DNA of 64,000 nt. It comes from CAADGV01 sp040290295 (GTDB taxonomy: Bacteria > Bacteroidota > Ignavibacteria > UBA10030 > UBA6906). Of this stretch, positions 50,081 through 59,678 are shown piece after piece (the first letter of the stretch is position 1; each line of letters opens with the position of its first letter). The translations under genes were made by a program, and so were the position numbers. Location of the stretch: NCBI GenBank assembly GCA_040290295.1, contig PSMW01000001.1, positions 62,001-126,000 of the forward strand, given 5' to 3'. The notes beneath the pieces are model-generated. The model made no database searches, was not told the DNA's origin, and saw only the letters and a list, made by a program, of their open reading frames with translations.

Positions 50081-50533
50081 ATGACCAAACCGATAACACG
50101 TTTCTCTACCCTCGTTCGCGTGAAGCAACATCAGGAAAAACTCACGCAGCAACAACTCATGCAGATTCGTCAATCGCATCTGCAGGAAAAAGAGATGCTG
50201 GATCGTTTACAGGAGGCGCGGGAAGAAGCCGTGAAGGACACCTACGGCACCGGACGCGCAAAAGCCCACGATTTGCAGATTCACCGTGCGTTTATTTTTC
50301 GACTGACAAGAGAGATCAACCGTCAGACGACGAAAGTGAACGAAATGAAGGAGCAAGAAGAAGCGAAACGCGAGGAGTTGACCCAGCGGGCACAGGCACG
50401 TCAGATGGTCGAAAAGCTCGACGAGAAGAGCAAGCATGAAGCGATGCGAGAACTTGAACGCAAAGAGCAACACTTCATCGATGAACTCGCACAACGATCG
50501 AACAAGAAAAGCGACGGGAGGCTTGTACCATGA
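50081..50533 (+). CDS. fliJ: flagellar export protein FliJ
   Basis: 150 residues, one long coiled coil rich in Glu, Lys, Gln and Arg, opening with RFSTLVRVKQHQE like other FliJ proteins. It is the stalk of the FliI hexamer. It starts 4 nt after fliI and overlaps the next gene by 4 nt. Confidence 0.85.
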   Translation: MTKPITRFSTLVRVKQHQEKLTQQQLMQIRQSHLQEKEMLDRLQEAREEAVKDTYGTGRAKAHDLQIHRAFIFRLTREINRQTTKVNEMKEQEEAKREELTQRAQARQMVEKLDEKSKHEAMRELERKEQHFIDELAQRSNKKSDGRLVP

Positions 50534-51120
50534 AGGAACTGTTTCCGGTCCTCATATCTTCGCTGGTCACCATCACCGCTCTTATGGTGTTGATAGCGTT
50601 TGTGTACCCACAAGCGTTCTTTCTTATCCCGGGACTTGTCCCGCTGGAACTTGTCCAGCAGACGCCGGCGCAGCAGTCCGACTCCACACACCCAGCGGCA
50701 GACACGACCCACTCGCCGCCGGCAACGGAATCGCATGCTGCAGTTCAGGATAGCTCGCGCAAGCCCGAAGTTCATTCGACGCAGCAACCATCCGACCGCC
50801 ATGCAGCAACTTCTCCCTCGGCGGTGGGAGAAAGCGATTCGGTGAAGGAATTGGTCGCGACGATTGCACACCTCCGCGAACGCTTGGCTAAGTCTGCAAC
50901 AGGGAGTGGAGATTCGCTCTCCGATGCAGAGGCGCGAACCATGGCACAAATCTTCGAAGCGATGGATCCGGAAAGTGCTGCGCGTATCCTGAACAACATG
51001 GACGACTTTGCAGTGAAACAGGTTCTGACGGCTATGAAGAAACGTCAGAGTGCCAAGATTCTCGCAGCGCTCAATCCGAAACAAGCAGCTCGTATCCTCA
51101 AAGTGAAAGGTGAACTATGA
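50530..51120 (+). CDS. motE: MotE-like protein (membrane anchor and MgtE-N-type helical domain)
   Basis: 196 residues. One N-terminal membrane helix (about 8-30), a disordered Ser/Pro/Gln/His-rich linker (40-110), a coiled coil, and a C-terminal repeat domain with AQIFEAMDPESAARILNNMDD and LAALNPKQAARIL, the MgtE-N/FliG-like fold. In other bacteria MotE is a chaperone for the stator protein MotC or acts near the motor. No stator genes lie in this window. Confidence 0.75.
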   Translation: MKELFPVLISSLVTITALMVLIAFVYPQAFFLIPGLVPLELVQQTPAQQSDSTHPAADTTHSPPATESHAAVQDSSRKPEVHSTQQPSDRHAATSPSAVGESDSVKELVATIAHLRERLAKSATGSGDSLSDAEARTMAQIFEAMDPESAARILNNMDDFAVKQVLTAMKKRQSAKILAALNPKQAARILKVKGEL

Positions 51121-52775
51121 TCGGCTCCGTTGAACAATTCCTGTCGAACAATGCATCACCCGTCGGTCGCACTGACGAGAAGGACGCCCAGCAGTCCGCA
51201 AGCGAAACGACCGAGAAGAGCACGAATTTCCTCTCCCTACTCCTACAGTTCTTCGGCGGATTCGTTCATGCAACACCCGCGGCGCAGCACGAAGGTGCCG
51301 GTGCCGAAATCCCGAAGGAGAGTTCGAGTAATTCATCGTCCAACGTGCCTCCTCACGGCGGTCACACAGTGAGCATTGTCTCGGCCCTACGATCTGGGGG
51401 TGAACCCGACGCTGCTGCGCCGTTCGGCACACACGCTTCGACTGAACATGAAGCCTTCGCAATTGTTGGAAGAGCTGTACCTGTACAGCCGGGTTCGTTT
51501 ACGTCGGAGCAAAGTTCCCCTCTGCCGACAACCTCGTCGCCAACGGAAAAGGTCATCACGCCAGGAGGCGATGGTGGCTCAGCGTCTCAGCGCGCAGTCG
51601 CGCGATCGGATGACGCGCTCAAGAGTGTTGAGAAGAATTCTGGACAGCGCGAAGCACGCCAGCAGAACATCTCGCATCCTCCATCGCAGGATGCGGGAAC
51701 GGCGCGACCCGAAACGGCGATGCGGAACGTTGAAGACAAGCAAGCGACGCCGTTCAATGTATTGCAGCATGTGGGAGGAGCGCGCACCGTCGAGGGGCAG
51801 GCAACACGTGTGGGGGGTGACTCACCGGCGAGCTTTCTTATCGATTGGACTAGCGTGAAGGATTCGACGCAGACGCTTTCGTCATCTGCGCCGTTGCAGA
51901 ATGCTGAAACTGCGGCGGCGCTCAAGGCCGTTGCAGACACGTTTGCCGACACGAAGCATTATACCGAGCGCGTGAACGTATCGAACGTTGCTGCGAGTGA
52001 GAAGAGGGTCGTGATGGACTTCGAGGAGGACGGTGCTTTCGCCGTCGCTCGCACGAACCAAGGAGGGAAGGAAGAGATCACAGCGCATCCTTCCGACGCG
52101 AGAGCAGAAAAGTTGCCGCCTGCTGTCGGAGAAACGCCGCAAGAGAGCATGCAGCCTGATCGCACCGCGGCGGACGAACAACAGAAGAGTCATCCTGCGT
52201 CGATGAAAGGGAGAAGTGGAGAACTCGTGGAGCATCGTGGGGGGACTCCAGGGGAAACGGGCACGAATCTGTTTGTGCAGGTGCCTTCCCCTCGGCGATC
52301 GGAAGTATCGAGTGAGAGCACAGTGGCGAGGAGCGCACCTCCTGCTGCGATGAAACTGCCGGAAGAGTTCGCGAAGAATGTGGTCCTCAAGATTGTGGAC
52401 GAGGTGCGGCTCCACATTGCGGGCAAGACATCCGAAGTGCGAGTGCAGTTGAAGCCCGAACATCTGGGTGAGCTTTCGCTGCGCGTGACGATGCAGGAGG
52501 GAGAGCTTGCGGCGCGGCTCGATGTCAGTGTGCCCGCGGTAAAAGCAGCACTCGATGCGCAACTGCCGCAACTCCGAGAGGCGCTTGCTCAGCAAGGCAT
52601 AGAAATCCACCGCTTCGACATCGTAGCCGACAGTTTGATGCACCGGCAGGCGCAGCAGGAGCAGCAGCGCTCGCGGCATCAGGGGTCAGCGAAGCGGCAA
52701 ACGGATGTGGATGTGGCCGAGACGTACGCAGCGATGCGCGATCTCGGTTACAACACAGTCGAATACATCATCTAA
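51117..52775 (+). CDS. fliK: flagellar hook-length control protein FliK
   Basis: 552 residues. The first 400 are low-complexity, Ser/Thr/Ala/Glu-rich and probably unfolded, as expected for a molecular ruler. The C-terminal Flg_hook domain has VRVQLKPEHLGELSLRV, then LDVSVPAVKAALDAQLPQLREAL, which switches export specificity when hooks reach full length. The start overlaps the previous stop (ATGA). Confidence 0.92.
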   Translation: MIGSVEQFLSNNASPVGRTDEKDAQQSASETTEKSTNFLSLLLQFFGGFVHATPAAQHEGAGAEIPKESSSNSSSNVPPHGGHTVSIVSALRSGGEPDAAAPFGTHASTEHEAFAIVGRAVPVQPGSFTSEQSSPLPTTSSPTEKVITPGGDGGSASQRAVARSDDALKSVEKNSGQREARQQNISHPPSQDAGTARPETAMRNVEDKQATPFNVLQHVGGARTVEGQATRVGGDSPASFLIDWTSVKDSTQTLSSSAPLQNAETAAALKAVADTFADTKHYTERVNVSNVAASEKRVVMDFEEDGAFAVARTNQGGKEEITAHPSDARAEKLPPAVGETPQESMQPDRTAADEQQKSHPASMKGRSGELVEHRGGTPGETGTNLFVQVPSPRRSEVSSESTVARSAPPAAMKLPEEFAKNVVLKIVDEVRLHIAGKTSEVRVQLKPEHLGELSLRVTMQEGELAARLDVSVPAVKAALDAQLPQLREALAQQGIEIHRFDIVADSLMHRQAQQEQQRSRHQGSAKRQTDVDVAETYAAMRDLGYNTVEYII

Positions 52776-52797
52776 CAACAAACACCATGGAGGAACC

Positions 52798-53496
52798 ATG
52801 CCGATCTTTCAAGCAACAGGGGTGGGTCCGCCGCAAGTACGGAATGCACGCACCGGAAACAACGCCCTCGGCAAGGACGATTTTCTGATGCTGCTGACCA
52901 ACCAATTGCGGTTTCAGGACCCAATGAATCCGTTGAAGGGGACGGAGTTTGCGACACAGCTCGCGCAATTTGCTTCCGTCGAGCAGCTCAACAACATCAG
53001 CAGCTCGCTGGCCGAGAGCATCAATGCGAATTACGTGTTGACGCAAGCGATCAACAACGGACTCTCAGCGGGTTTTGTCGGTAAAGAAGTCCGGGCGCTC
53101 AGCGATACGTTCAGGTTGCGAGCGCCGGCAGAACGGACACGTGACATCAAGCTGGGCTACACGCTTCCTTCTGCCGCGACGTCGGTGGTCGTGAAGATCA
53201 AGGATGAGTCGGGACGTGTCGTCCGTACACTGAACGTCACTGGCACCGCACAAGGAGACAACACGTTCACATGGGATGGCCGTACTGACCCGAACATCTT
53301 CCCGAACGACGAAGCACCTGCAGGCACGTACACCTTCGTCGTCGAAGCGCGCGATGCGAACAACGCCATGCTGAACGTCTCTACGTTCATGTACGGAACA
53401 GTATCGGCCGTTCGCTTCGCAGCGGAGGGAACGAAGTTCGTGATCAACGGTCAGGAGATACTGCTGGGAAATATTCTGGAAGTGCTGGAGGGCTGA
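52798..53496 (+). CDS. flgD: flagellar hook assembly scaffold FlgD
   Basis: 232 residues from the ATG at 52798 with GGAGG at 52789-52793. The N-terminal part has ALGKDDFLMLLTNQLRFQDPMNP in pieces typical of FlgD (LRFQDPMNPL, QLAQFASVEQL). The C-terminal part has the FLG-Ig/Tudor-like DESGRVVRTLNV and FTWDGR. It caps the growing hook and is lost when the hook is finished. Confidence 0.94.
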   Translation: MPIFQATGVGPPQVRNARTGNNALGKDDFLMLLTNQLRFQDPMNPLKGTEFATQLAQFASVEQLNNISSSLAESINANYVLTQAINNGLSAGFVGKEVRALSDTFRLRAPAERTRDIKLGYTLPSAATSVVVKIKDESGRVVRTLNVTGTAQGDNTFTWDGRTDPNIFPNDEAPAGTYTFVVEARDANNAMLNVSTFMYGTVSAVRFAAEGTKFVINGQEILLGNILEVLEG

Positions 53497-53501
53497 CACC
53501 G

Positions 53502-53888
53502 ATGGCTGAGATCATCAACGGCGTGAAGGTTCCTTTCCTTCCTGTCGGCGGCGTCGAAGGATTGAAGCAGAAGTCTCCGATGCCGCTGCCATCGGAACGG
53601 TCCTTCGATGCAATCCTCCAGAAGGAACTGCAAGAAGTACGGTTCTCGAAACACGCACAGGAGCGCTTGAACGCACGGAACATTCAATTGGATCAGAAAG
53701 ACCTTGCCGATCTGCAGCAGGCGGTATCGCTTGCAGAGAAGAAGGGCGCCAACGATTCGCTCGTGTTGTTACGCGACGTTGCGTTCATTGTGAGTGTCAA
53801 GAATCGCACGGTGGTCACAGCGTTGGATGGGGAGAGCATGAAACAGAATGTCTTTACCAACATCGACAGCGCGGTGATTGCAGGATAG
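53502..53888 (+). CDS. flagellar operon protein (TIGR02530-type)
   Basis: 128 residues. RFSKHAQERLNARNI followed by a helix and then VLLRDVAFIVSVKNRTVVTAL is the pattern of the small 'flagellar operon protein' found between flgD and flgE in many bacteria. Exact function is unknown. It starts 5 nt after flgD. Confidence 0.82.
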   Translation: MAEIINGVKVPFLPVGGVEGLKQKSPMPLPSERSFDAILQKELQEVRFSKHAQERLNARNIQLDQKDLADLQQAVSLAEKKGANDSLVLLRDVAFIVSVKNRTVVTALDGESMKQNVFTNIDSAVIAG

Positions 53889-53901
53889 CAACAACAGATG
53901 A

Positions 53902-53928
53902 GGGCCGGTCCTCGCACAGAGGAGGCCC
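53902..53928 (+). other. hairpin in the flgE leader
   Basis: GGGCC-GG-TCCTC and GAGGA-GGCCC pair as ten base pairs with a two-base bulge around a 5-nt loop. No T run follows, so it is not a classic terminator. It may stabilise or process the mRNA before the highly needed hook gene. Confidence 0.5.
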
Positions 53929-53993
53929 CCGTCGAGCTGACCGACAGAAGCTCGATCATCAATCATTCACAAACACAACAAGGGGGTACAACT

Positions 53994-55238
53994 ATGTCGC
54001 TCTACACTTCACTCTTCTGCGGCATCTCGGGGCTTCGCAACCATCAGGTGATGCTGGATGTCATCGGAAACAACATTTCCAATATCAACACGATCGGCTA
54101 CAAAGCCTCCCGTGCGTTGTTTTCGGAAATGTTCGCACAAACGCGGTTGAACGCGTATCGCCCAACGCGCGATAATGGCGGTGTCAACCCGCAGCAAATT
54201 GGGCTGGGGGCAAGCGTCGGTGCCATCCAGCAGATGTTTGCACAAGGCCATCTCGAAGGAACCGGCGCGCCGACCGACCTTGCGGTGACAGGTGGCGGTT
54301 TCTTCGTCGTCAAACGGGCAGGCAAGGAGTTCCTGACGCGCGTCGGCAACTTCACCTTCGACGCTCAAGGCAACATGGTGCTGCCGAGTAACGGCGCGAT
54401 CTTGCAAGGACGGCTTGCCAACCCGGACGGCACGATTCCTCCCGATGCGCCGATTACGAACTTGCGTTTCGCATTCGATCGGAAGGCACCAGCAAAGGCG
54501 ACGACGAGTGTCAGACTTGCGGGCAACTTGGATAGCGGCACCGCCGTCAATGGAACGGTGCAGTCTACGTTCCAAGTGTACGACTCGCTCGGCAATCAGC
54601 ATAGCATCACCGTCACTTTCACGAAAACTGGCAACAACACGTGGACGTGGAACGCCGTGCAAACCGGACAGACAACATCCATCGGCAACGGCTCGCTCAC
54701 GTTCGATGGTACCGGTACGCTGACGAACTCTACCGGTACGCCGATCGCGTTCACACCTACCAACGGTGCCGATCCGATCAGCTTCACGTTGGATGTCGGA
54801 ACGCCGGGCCAGTTCAGCGGTATCACGCAAACCTCCGGCACCTCGATCGTGAGCATGCGTGATCAGAACGGCTATGCGTCGGGAACGCTCGAGAACATTA
54901 TCGTCGAGAAGGATGGGAAGGTGCAAGGCAAGTTCTCGAACGGCACGACGATCACCTTAGGTCAGATCATTCTCGCCGAGTTGAACAATCCGGGCGGCAT
55001 GTTCAAAGAAGGAGATGGACTGTTCACCGTGACGGGCAACTCTGGCAATGTCACCTACGTGATTGCAGGTGAGGGGTCAAGCTCCGTAATCGCCAGCGGC
55101 GTGTTGGAACAATCCAACGTGGACCTGGCAGAGGAGTTCACACGTATGATCGTTGCGCAGCGCGGCTATCAATCGAACGCTCGCATCATCACCGTGACGG
55201 ACGAAATCCTGCAAGAGACCATCAACTTGCGGCGGTAG
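53994..55238 (+). CDS. flgE: flagellar hook protein FlgE
   Basis: 414 residues from the ATG at 53994 with AGGGGGT before it. The N-terminal rod/hook signature is VIGNNISNINTIGYKASRA, and the FlgE/F/G-type LAVTGGGFFVV follows. The middle is a Thr/Asn/Gly-rich beta domain (VTFTKTGNNTWTW). The C-terminal signature has QSNVDLAEEFTRMIVAQRGY. It polymerises into the hook outside the cell. Confidence 0.95.
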   Translation: MSLYTSLFCGISGLRNHQVMLDVIGNNISNINTIGYKASRALFSEMFAQTRLNAYRPTRDNGGVNPQQIGLGASVGAIQQMFAQGHLEGTGAPTDLAVTGGGFFVVKRAGKEFLTRVGNFTFDAQGNMVLPSNGAILQGRLANPDGTIPPDAPITNLRFAFDRKAPAKATTSVRLAGNLDSGTAVNGTVQSTFQVYDSLGNQHSITVTFTKTGNNTWTWNAVQTGQTTSIGNGSLTFDGTGTLTNSTGTPIAFTPTNGADPISFTLDVGTPGQFSGITQTSGTSIVSMRDQNGYASGTLENIIVEKDGKVQGKFSNGTTITLGQIILAELNNPGGMFKEGDGLFTVTGNSGNVTYVIAGEGSSSVIASGVLEQSNVDLAEEFTRMIVAQRGYQSNARIITVTDEILQETINLRR

Positions 55239-55486
55239 TCGGAACGACGGCGGGTGGCTCGCTTTCGGGCTGCCCGCTGATGTCTTGTCCATGCTGGTAG
55301 CAGAGTCTTCCGAATCAGTTGGCTGATATTGACCACCAAGAGTGCCGCCACGTCGAGGTGCCTCGTGATGCACTCGAGGGATTCTCTCCCATTGTTCGCC
55401 CTTCCTCCTTACGATGCGTCAGAACCGTCCGATGGCATACGCTTTGACCTTTCTGCGTGCACCACGACTAATCATGAGGCTGTACC
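55239..55486. other. intergenic region between flgE and fliL
   Basis: 248 bp, the largest gap in the flagellar operon. GCGGG at 55250-55254 can pair with CCCGC at 55273-55277 just after flgE but no T run follows. The far end carries a sigma-54-like element. I see no supported gene. Confidence 0.5.
55433..55447 (+). promoter_or_regulatory. candidate sigma-54 promoter before fliL
   Basis: TGGCAT, 5 bp, TTGA, with the GG and the second dinucleotide 10 bp apart. As at 21830, the -12 box has A instead of C. It lies about 40 nt before the fliL start. Confidence 0.35.
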
Positions 55487-56038
55487 ATGGCTGATGAAAC
55501 ACCTGAACAAACGTCTCCAGCACCGGAAGAACAAAAAGGGAGAGCGCTGAAAAAGATTGTCCTGATCGGCGTCCCCGCGTTCTTTATGCAACTTGTACTC
55601 GTGTACTTTCTGACGGCGAAATTTCTCGTACCGGTTGCGTTACAAAATACCGGCGCAATGATCGTGACACCGGTCGCGCAAGCGCACTGCGAGCACACCG
55701 AATCTCCAGCAGCAGAAAAAAAGGGGGATGTCCGCGAGGAATACATCTACGTCATTAAAGATTTGATCATCAACCCTGCGGGGACGAACGGGCAGCGCTA
55801 TCTGCTTACGACCATCGGCTTCAATGTCAGTTCGGAAGAAGCGAGGAAGGAGCTGGAGAAGAAAGAGCTTGCGGTACGGGATGCGCTGAACTCCATCCTC
55901 ACGAGCAAGACGATGGATGATTTAATCGACGTGTCGAAACGCGAGCTCCTTCGTCAAGAGATTTTTACGCGCTGCAGAGAGTTGGTGAAAATCGGCAAAC
56001 TCCAGAGCGTGTACTTCAGCAAATATATCATCCAGTAA
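55487..56038 (+). CDS. fliL: flagellar basal body-associated protein FliL
   Basis: 183 residues. A short cytoplasmic head, one membrane helix (about 24-47), and the periplasmic FliL domain with YVIKDLIINPAGTNGQRYLL and ending VYFSKYIIQ. FliL surrounds stator units and supports torque. It is first after a 248-bp gap, so it may start a sub-operon. Confidence 0.88.
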   Translation: MADETPEQTSPAPEEQKGRALKKIVLIGVPAFFMQLVLVYFLTAKFLVPVALQNTGAMIVTPVAQAHCEHTESPAAEKKGDVREEYIYVIKDLIINPAGTNGQRYLLTTIGFNVSSEEARKELEKKELAVRDALNSILTSKTMDDLIDVSKRELLRQEIFTRCRELVKIGKLQSVYFSKYIIQ

Positions 56039-56049
56039 CACCTCGAACA

Positions 56050-57048
56050 ATGGCGGAGATTCTCTCACAACAAGAAATCAACACGCTGCTGTCGGGGATG
56101 CCCGACGAACAGCACGCACGTGGTTCGGTCGATGCGAGTACCAAGGAGGTGGGACGGGAGATCGTTCGGTTCGACTTTCGGATGCCACGCCGCCTGTCGA
56201 GCCGCCAACTCCAAACCTTTCATGCCATCCACGACAGCTTCGCGGATGCGATGAGTTCATTTCTCGTGTCGCGTTTACAGACCACAGCCGCCGTCAACGT
56301 CGTCTCGGTCGAGCAAATGTTCTACTCAGAGTACGTGGTCTCAACTCCGCGCCCGAGTTGCTTGTACGTCTTCACGATCAAGGAACTCGGTGCCAAAAGC
56401 GTGATGGAACTAAATCCGGCACTTGTTCTGGCAATCATCGCGCGTATGTTGGGTGGCTCCACCGAAAACGTGGCGGAGGTTCGGCCCATCACCAAGATCG
56501 AACAGAACATTTTCAAGGGCATGGTGCTGCGCGGGTTGGGTGAATTGCAACGCACATGGACGACGTTGGTTGAAAGCGAGTTCGTGCTCGATCGGTATGA
56601 AACCGAAGCCGACTTCATCCAAATTGCTCCGACGAGCGAGATCGTTTTGGTTGTCAAGCTGGAAGTCATGCTCGGCGACTTCCGCTATGCCGCATCGTTG
56701 TGCTTTCCCACGTTGCCGCTGGAAGATGTTCTTGCGACGCTTCAAACGCGGCAACACGCCAACACCCAGCGAGGAGCCGATAAGGGGGATTGGTCCGGCA
56801 CGATTCTCCGAACGCTGGAGACGACGAAAATTCCCGTCACGTGCATTCTCGGCGAAACGACACTAACGTTGCAGCAACTCAAAGAGTTGGAGGTGGGGGA
56901 CCTCCTGATCACCAACACGCCGGTCAACGGCGAGTTGCGTCTCATGGTGGGCGACCGTGTGCGTGCACGCGGTCGCCCCGGTATCTCCAACGGCAGAACG
57001 GCCTTGAAAATTTCTCACATCATTGTGGAACAGGACAACAACGCTTAG
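56050..57048 (+). CDS. fliM: flagellar motor switch protein FliM
   Basis: 332 residues. The N-terminal LSQQEINTLL is the phospho-CheY-binding segment. The CheC-like middle domain follows (LSSRQLQTFHAIHDSF), then the C-terminal SpoA domain, with LQQLKELEVGDLLI. It links chemotaxis signals to the rotor. Confidence 0.94.
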   Translation: MAEILSQQEINTLLSGMPDEQHARGSVDASTKEVGREIVRFDFRMPRRLSSRQLQTFHAIHDSFADAMSSFLVSRLQTTAAVNVVSVEQMFYSEYVVSTPRPSCLYVFTIKELGAKSVMELNPALVLAIIARMLGGSTENVAEVRPITKIEQNIFKGMVLRGLGELQRTWTTLVESEFVLDRYETEADFIQIAPTSEIVLVVKLEVMLGDFRYAASLCFPTLPLEDVLATLQTRQHANTQRGADKGDWSGTILRTLETTKIPVTCILGETTLTLQQLKELEVGDLLITNTPVNGELRLMVGDRVRARGRPGISNGRTALKISHIIVEQDNNA

Positions 57049-57054
57049 AGCCTT

Positions 57055-57474
57055 ATGGAACAAGTCAAAGACGACGAGATGCTGAAGTTTCCTCCTCGTG
57101 AAAAACAGAGGGAAGAAGAACCCAACGAGCCGACGAGCGGTCCGCACATCCAAGCTGCAGAGTTTCAGCAGTTCGACGGCAGCGAACCTCCTGCATCGGC
57201 AAACGAGCGGGAGAGGAAGTTGGATTTGCTCATGGGATTGACTCTTCCGGTATCGATCGAGCTGGGCAGGACCGAACTGGAAATTCGCAGCGTGCTCGAT
57301 CTCAAGCGCGGCTCTATCATCGAGTTCGATAAGATGGCGAGTGAACCCGTGGACATCTTCGTCAACGGCAAGAAGATGGCGGAAGGGGAGGTTGTCGTGA
57401 TCGACAAACACTTCGCCATTCGCGTCACCAACTTGGTGAACGCTGCCGAACGTATCAAAGGGCTGGGGAGGTAG
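57055..57474 (+). CDS. fliN: flagellar motor switch protein FliN
   Basis: 139 residues. A 60-residue charged head and a C-terminal SpoA domain with MGLTLPVSIELGRTELEIRS in part, LKRGSIIEFDK, and VDIFVNGKKMAEGEVVVID. It forms the lower C-ring and binds FliH. Confidence 0.94.
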   Translation: MEQVKDDEMLKFPPREKQREEEPNEPTSGPHIQAAEFQQFDGSEPPASANERERKLDLLMGLTLPVSIELGRTELEIRSVLDLKRGSIIEFDKMASEPVDIFVNGKKMAEGEVVVIDKHFAIRVTNLVNAAERIKGLGR

Positions 57475-57477
57475 GGC

Positions 57478-57876
57478 ATGGAATGGCTCGTCGTGAAAAC
57501 GCTGCTGTCGCTTGCAGCCGTCATCGCGTTGATGGTCGGCGTCGTGTTTCTGCTGAAGAAGTACGTGGTTCGAGGGCGAACGGGGTCCTCCAGCATCGTG
57601 GAGATGAAACTGCTCGGAACGATGATGATCCAACCGAAGCGCTCGATCGCTGCGCTGAAAGTGATGAACAAGGTCATCATCATCGGGCTGAGCGAGCACG
57701 GTATGCATGCACTCGGCGAAGTAAGCGATGAGCACAGCCTGCACCGCATCGACGAACGCCTTGCAGCGCAGCAGGCGGAGCAGTCGTGGGTGCCGATGCG
57801 GTCTCTTCGCGCTCCGACATTCGCACGTGCACTTGCTGCGCAATTGGGAAAACTTGCAGCGAAAGGGTCGCACTGA
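57478..57876 (+). CDS. fliO: flagellar biosynthesis protein FliO
   Basis: 132 residues. One N-terminal membrane helix (6-26), KKYV, then the FliO domain with VEMKLLGTMMIQPKRSIAALKV. It helps assemble the FliP ring. The stop and fliP start share a base as TGATG. Confidence 0.85.
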   Translation: MEWLVVKTLLSLAAVIALMVGVVFLLKKYVVRGRTGSSSIVEMKLLGTMMIQPKRSIAALKVMNKVIIIGLSEHGMHALGEVSDEHSLHRIDERLAAQQAEQSWVPMRSLRAPTFARALAAQLGKLAAKGSH

Positions 57877-58625
57877 TGCGTGTCCTCATCCCCCTCATGA
57901 TCTGCATGCTCGCGTTGAGCGGCACCGCGTTCGCTCAGGAAAAAGCTCTGCCCTTCCCGAAACTCTCCGTCGAGGTCGGCAAAGCAACTAGTCCTGACGA
58001 CGTTTCGGTGACGTTGCAGATACTGTTCTTGATGACGATCCTCTCGCTTGCGCCGGCAATTCTCATCCTCACGACGGCGTTTACGCGGATCATCGTCGTC
58101 TTCCATTTCTTGAAACAAGCAATGGGCACGCCGCAGATGCCTCCTTCACAGGTGCTCATCGGCTTGGCAATGTTCCTCACGTTTTTCGTGATGGCGCCGA
58201 CGTGGAGCAAGGTGAACGACCAAGCGCTCCAGCCCTATCTCCAAAAAAAAATGTCGCTGCAGGAAGCCTACGAAAAAGGAGTCGAGCCGATTCGCGGGTT
58301 CATGTTTCGCCAAACGAGAGAAGAGGATTTAGGGTTGTTCTTGAACTTCGCAAAACTCGAGAAGCCCAAGAACCGTTCCGAGGTGCCGACCTACGTGCTG
58401 GTGCCTGCCTACGCCATCAGTGAGCTGCGCGTGGGGTTCCAAATCGGATTTGTGTTGTTCATCCCCTTCCTTCTCATCGATATGGTCGTTGCGAGCATCC
58501 TGATGTCTATGGGCATGATGATGCTACCGCCGGTAATGGTCTCGATGCCGTTCAAGATTCTCCTGTTCATCTTGGTGGATGGATGGTATTTGGTTGTCGA
58601 ATCGTTGATGCAAAGTTTTCATTGA
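57876..58625 (+). CDS. fliP: flagellar export gate protein FliP
   Basis: 249 residues from the ATG at 57876 with a cleavable signal peptide (LIPLMICMLALSGTAFAQ). The FliP domain has SLAPAILILTTAFTRIIVVF, TPQMPPSQVLIGLAMFLT, and ends with VDGWYLVVESLM. It is the core of the inner-membrane export gate. Confidence 0.95.
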   Translation: MRVLIPLMICMLALSGTAFAQEKALPFPKLSVEVGKATSPDDVSVTLQILFLMTILSLAPAILILTTAFTRIIVVFHFLKQAMGTPQMPPSQVLIGLAMFLTFFVMAPTWSKVNDQALQPYLQKKMSLQEAYEKGVEPIRGFMFRQTREEDLGLFLNFAKLEKPKNRSEVPTYVLVPAYAISELRVGFQIGFVLFIPFLLIDMVVASILMSMGMMMLPPVMVSMPFKILLFILVDGWYLVVESLMQSFH

Positions 58626-58634
58626 GGAGCGAGC

Positions 58635-58904
58635 ATGAATGTTGAGTTTGTCGTCCACCTTTTTCGAGAAGCATTATATACCGGCATGGTGGTCGCAGCG
58701 CCGCTTCTAATCGTTTCGTTGGTTGTCGGGTTGATCGTTTCGATTCTTCAGGCAGCGACGTCCATTCAGGAGTTCACGCTCTCGTTCGTCCCGAAACTTA
58801 TCGCGTTGGCAGTGGTGCTGGTACTGACGCTGCCGTGGATGATCGATACGCTTATTGGGTTTACGATCAATCTCTACCATCACATTCCGACACTGGTGCA
58901 CTGA
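58635..58904 (+). CDS. fliQ: flagellar export gate protein FliQ
   Basis: 89 residues with two membrane helices and the FliQ signature ATSIQEFTLSFVPKL between them. It forms part of the FliPQR gate. Standard size and place. Confidence 0.94.
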   Translation: MNVEFVVHLFREALYTGMVVAAPLLIVSLVVGLIVSILQAATSIQEFTLSFVPKLIALAVVLVLTLPWMIDTLIGFTINLYHHIPTLVH

Positions 58905-58907
58905 GCC

Positions 58908-59675
58908 ATGGAACTGTACGTGAGCCAGTTTCTGATCTTCCTGATGATCTTTGTTCGGGTAATGGCGCTTGTTGTCGTCGCGCCGATGATCGGGCACATG
59001 GCTGTGCCGATTCAGGTGAAAGTAGCGATCGGGTTGTTCGTCGCGTTCGTCATGTATCCGCTTGCGTCGCATGAAGCGGCTGTGGTGCATACCGAACTGA
59101 TTCCGCTTGTGCTCGCCGTGTTCAAGGAAGCGGCAGTGGGCTTGCTCATCGGCTTTGCAGCCGGCTTGCTGTTTGCCGGAGTTCGTTTTGCAGGAGAACT
59201 GATCGCGATCGACGCGGGACTGTCGCTTGCGGCGCTGTTCGATCCGGAGAGCCATGCCCACGCGTCGGTTATCAGCGAGTCGCTGTATCTGCTCATGCTG
59301 ATGGTGTTCGTGATGGTCGATGGGCATCACGTTCTGCTGGAAGCGTTGCAGCTCAGCTACGTGAGTGTTCCGATGGGCAGTGTCGCACTCAACGGTGAGC
59401 TTGCGGAACACCTTCTGAAGATGGTGGGGATGGTGTTCGTTGTTGCGGTCAAGCTGGCGGCGCCCGTCATGGTGGCGATGTTTCTCATCAACGTTGCACT
59501 TTCGATCCTCGCGCGCGTCATGCCGCAAATGAATCTTTTTGCAGTACTCTTCCCGTTGAAAGTCGGCGTTGGGCTGCTGGTGCTGACGACAGCGTTGCCG
59601 CTTCTGGTGTTCGTCTTCAAGAAGCTGCTGGCAGGATTCGAGGAGAGTCTGTTCGAACTCGTGAAGGTCCTTTGA
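58908..59675 (+). CDS. fliR: flagellar export gate protein FliR
   Basis: 255 residues with about six membrane helices. It has FVRVMALVVVAPMIGH at the start and PVMVAMFLINVALSILARVMPQMN in part near the end, both FliR signatures. It completes the FliPQR gate. Confidence 0.94.
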   Translation: MELYVSQFLIFLMIFVRVMALVVVAPMIGHMAVPIQVKVAIGLFVAFVMYPLASHEAAVVHTELIPLVLAVFKEAAVGLLIGFAAGLLFAGVRFAGELIAIDAGLSLAALFDPESHAHASVISESLYLLMLMVFVMVDGHHVLLEALQLSYVSVPMGSVALNGELAEHLLKMVGMVFVVAVKLAAPVMVAMFLINVALSILARVMPQMNLFAVLFPLKVGVGLLVLTTALPLLVFVFKKLLAGFEESLFELVKVL

Positions 59676-59678
59676 GTC

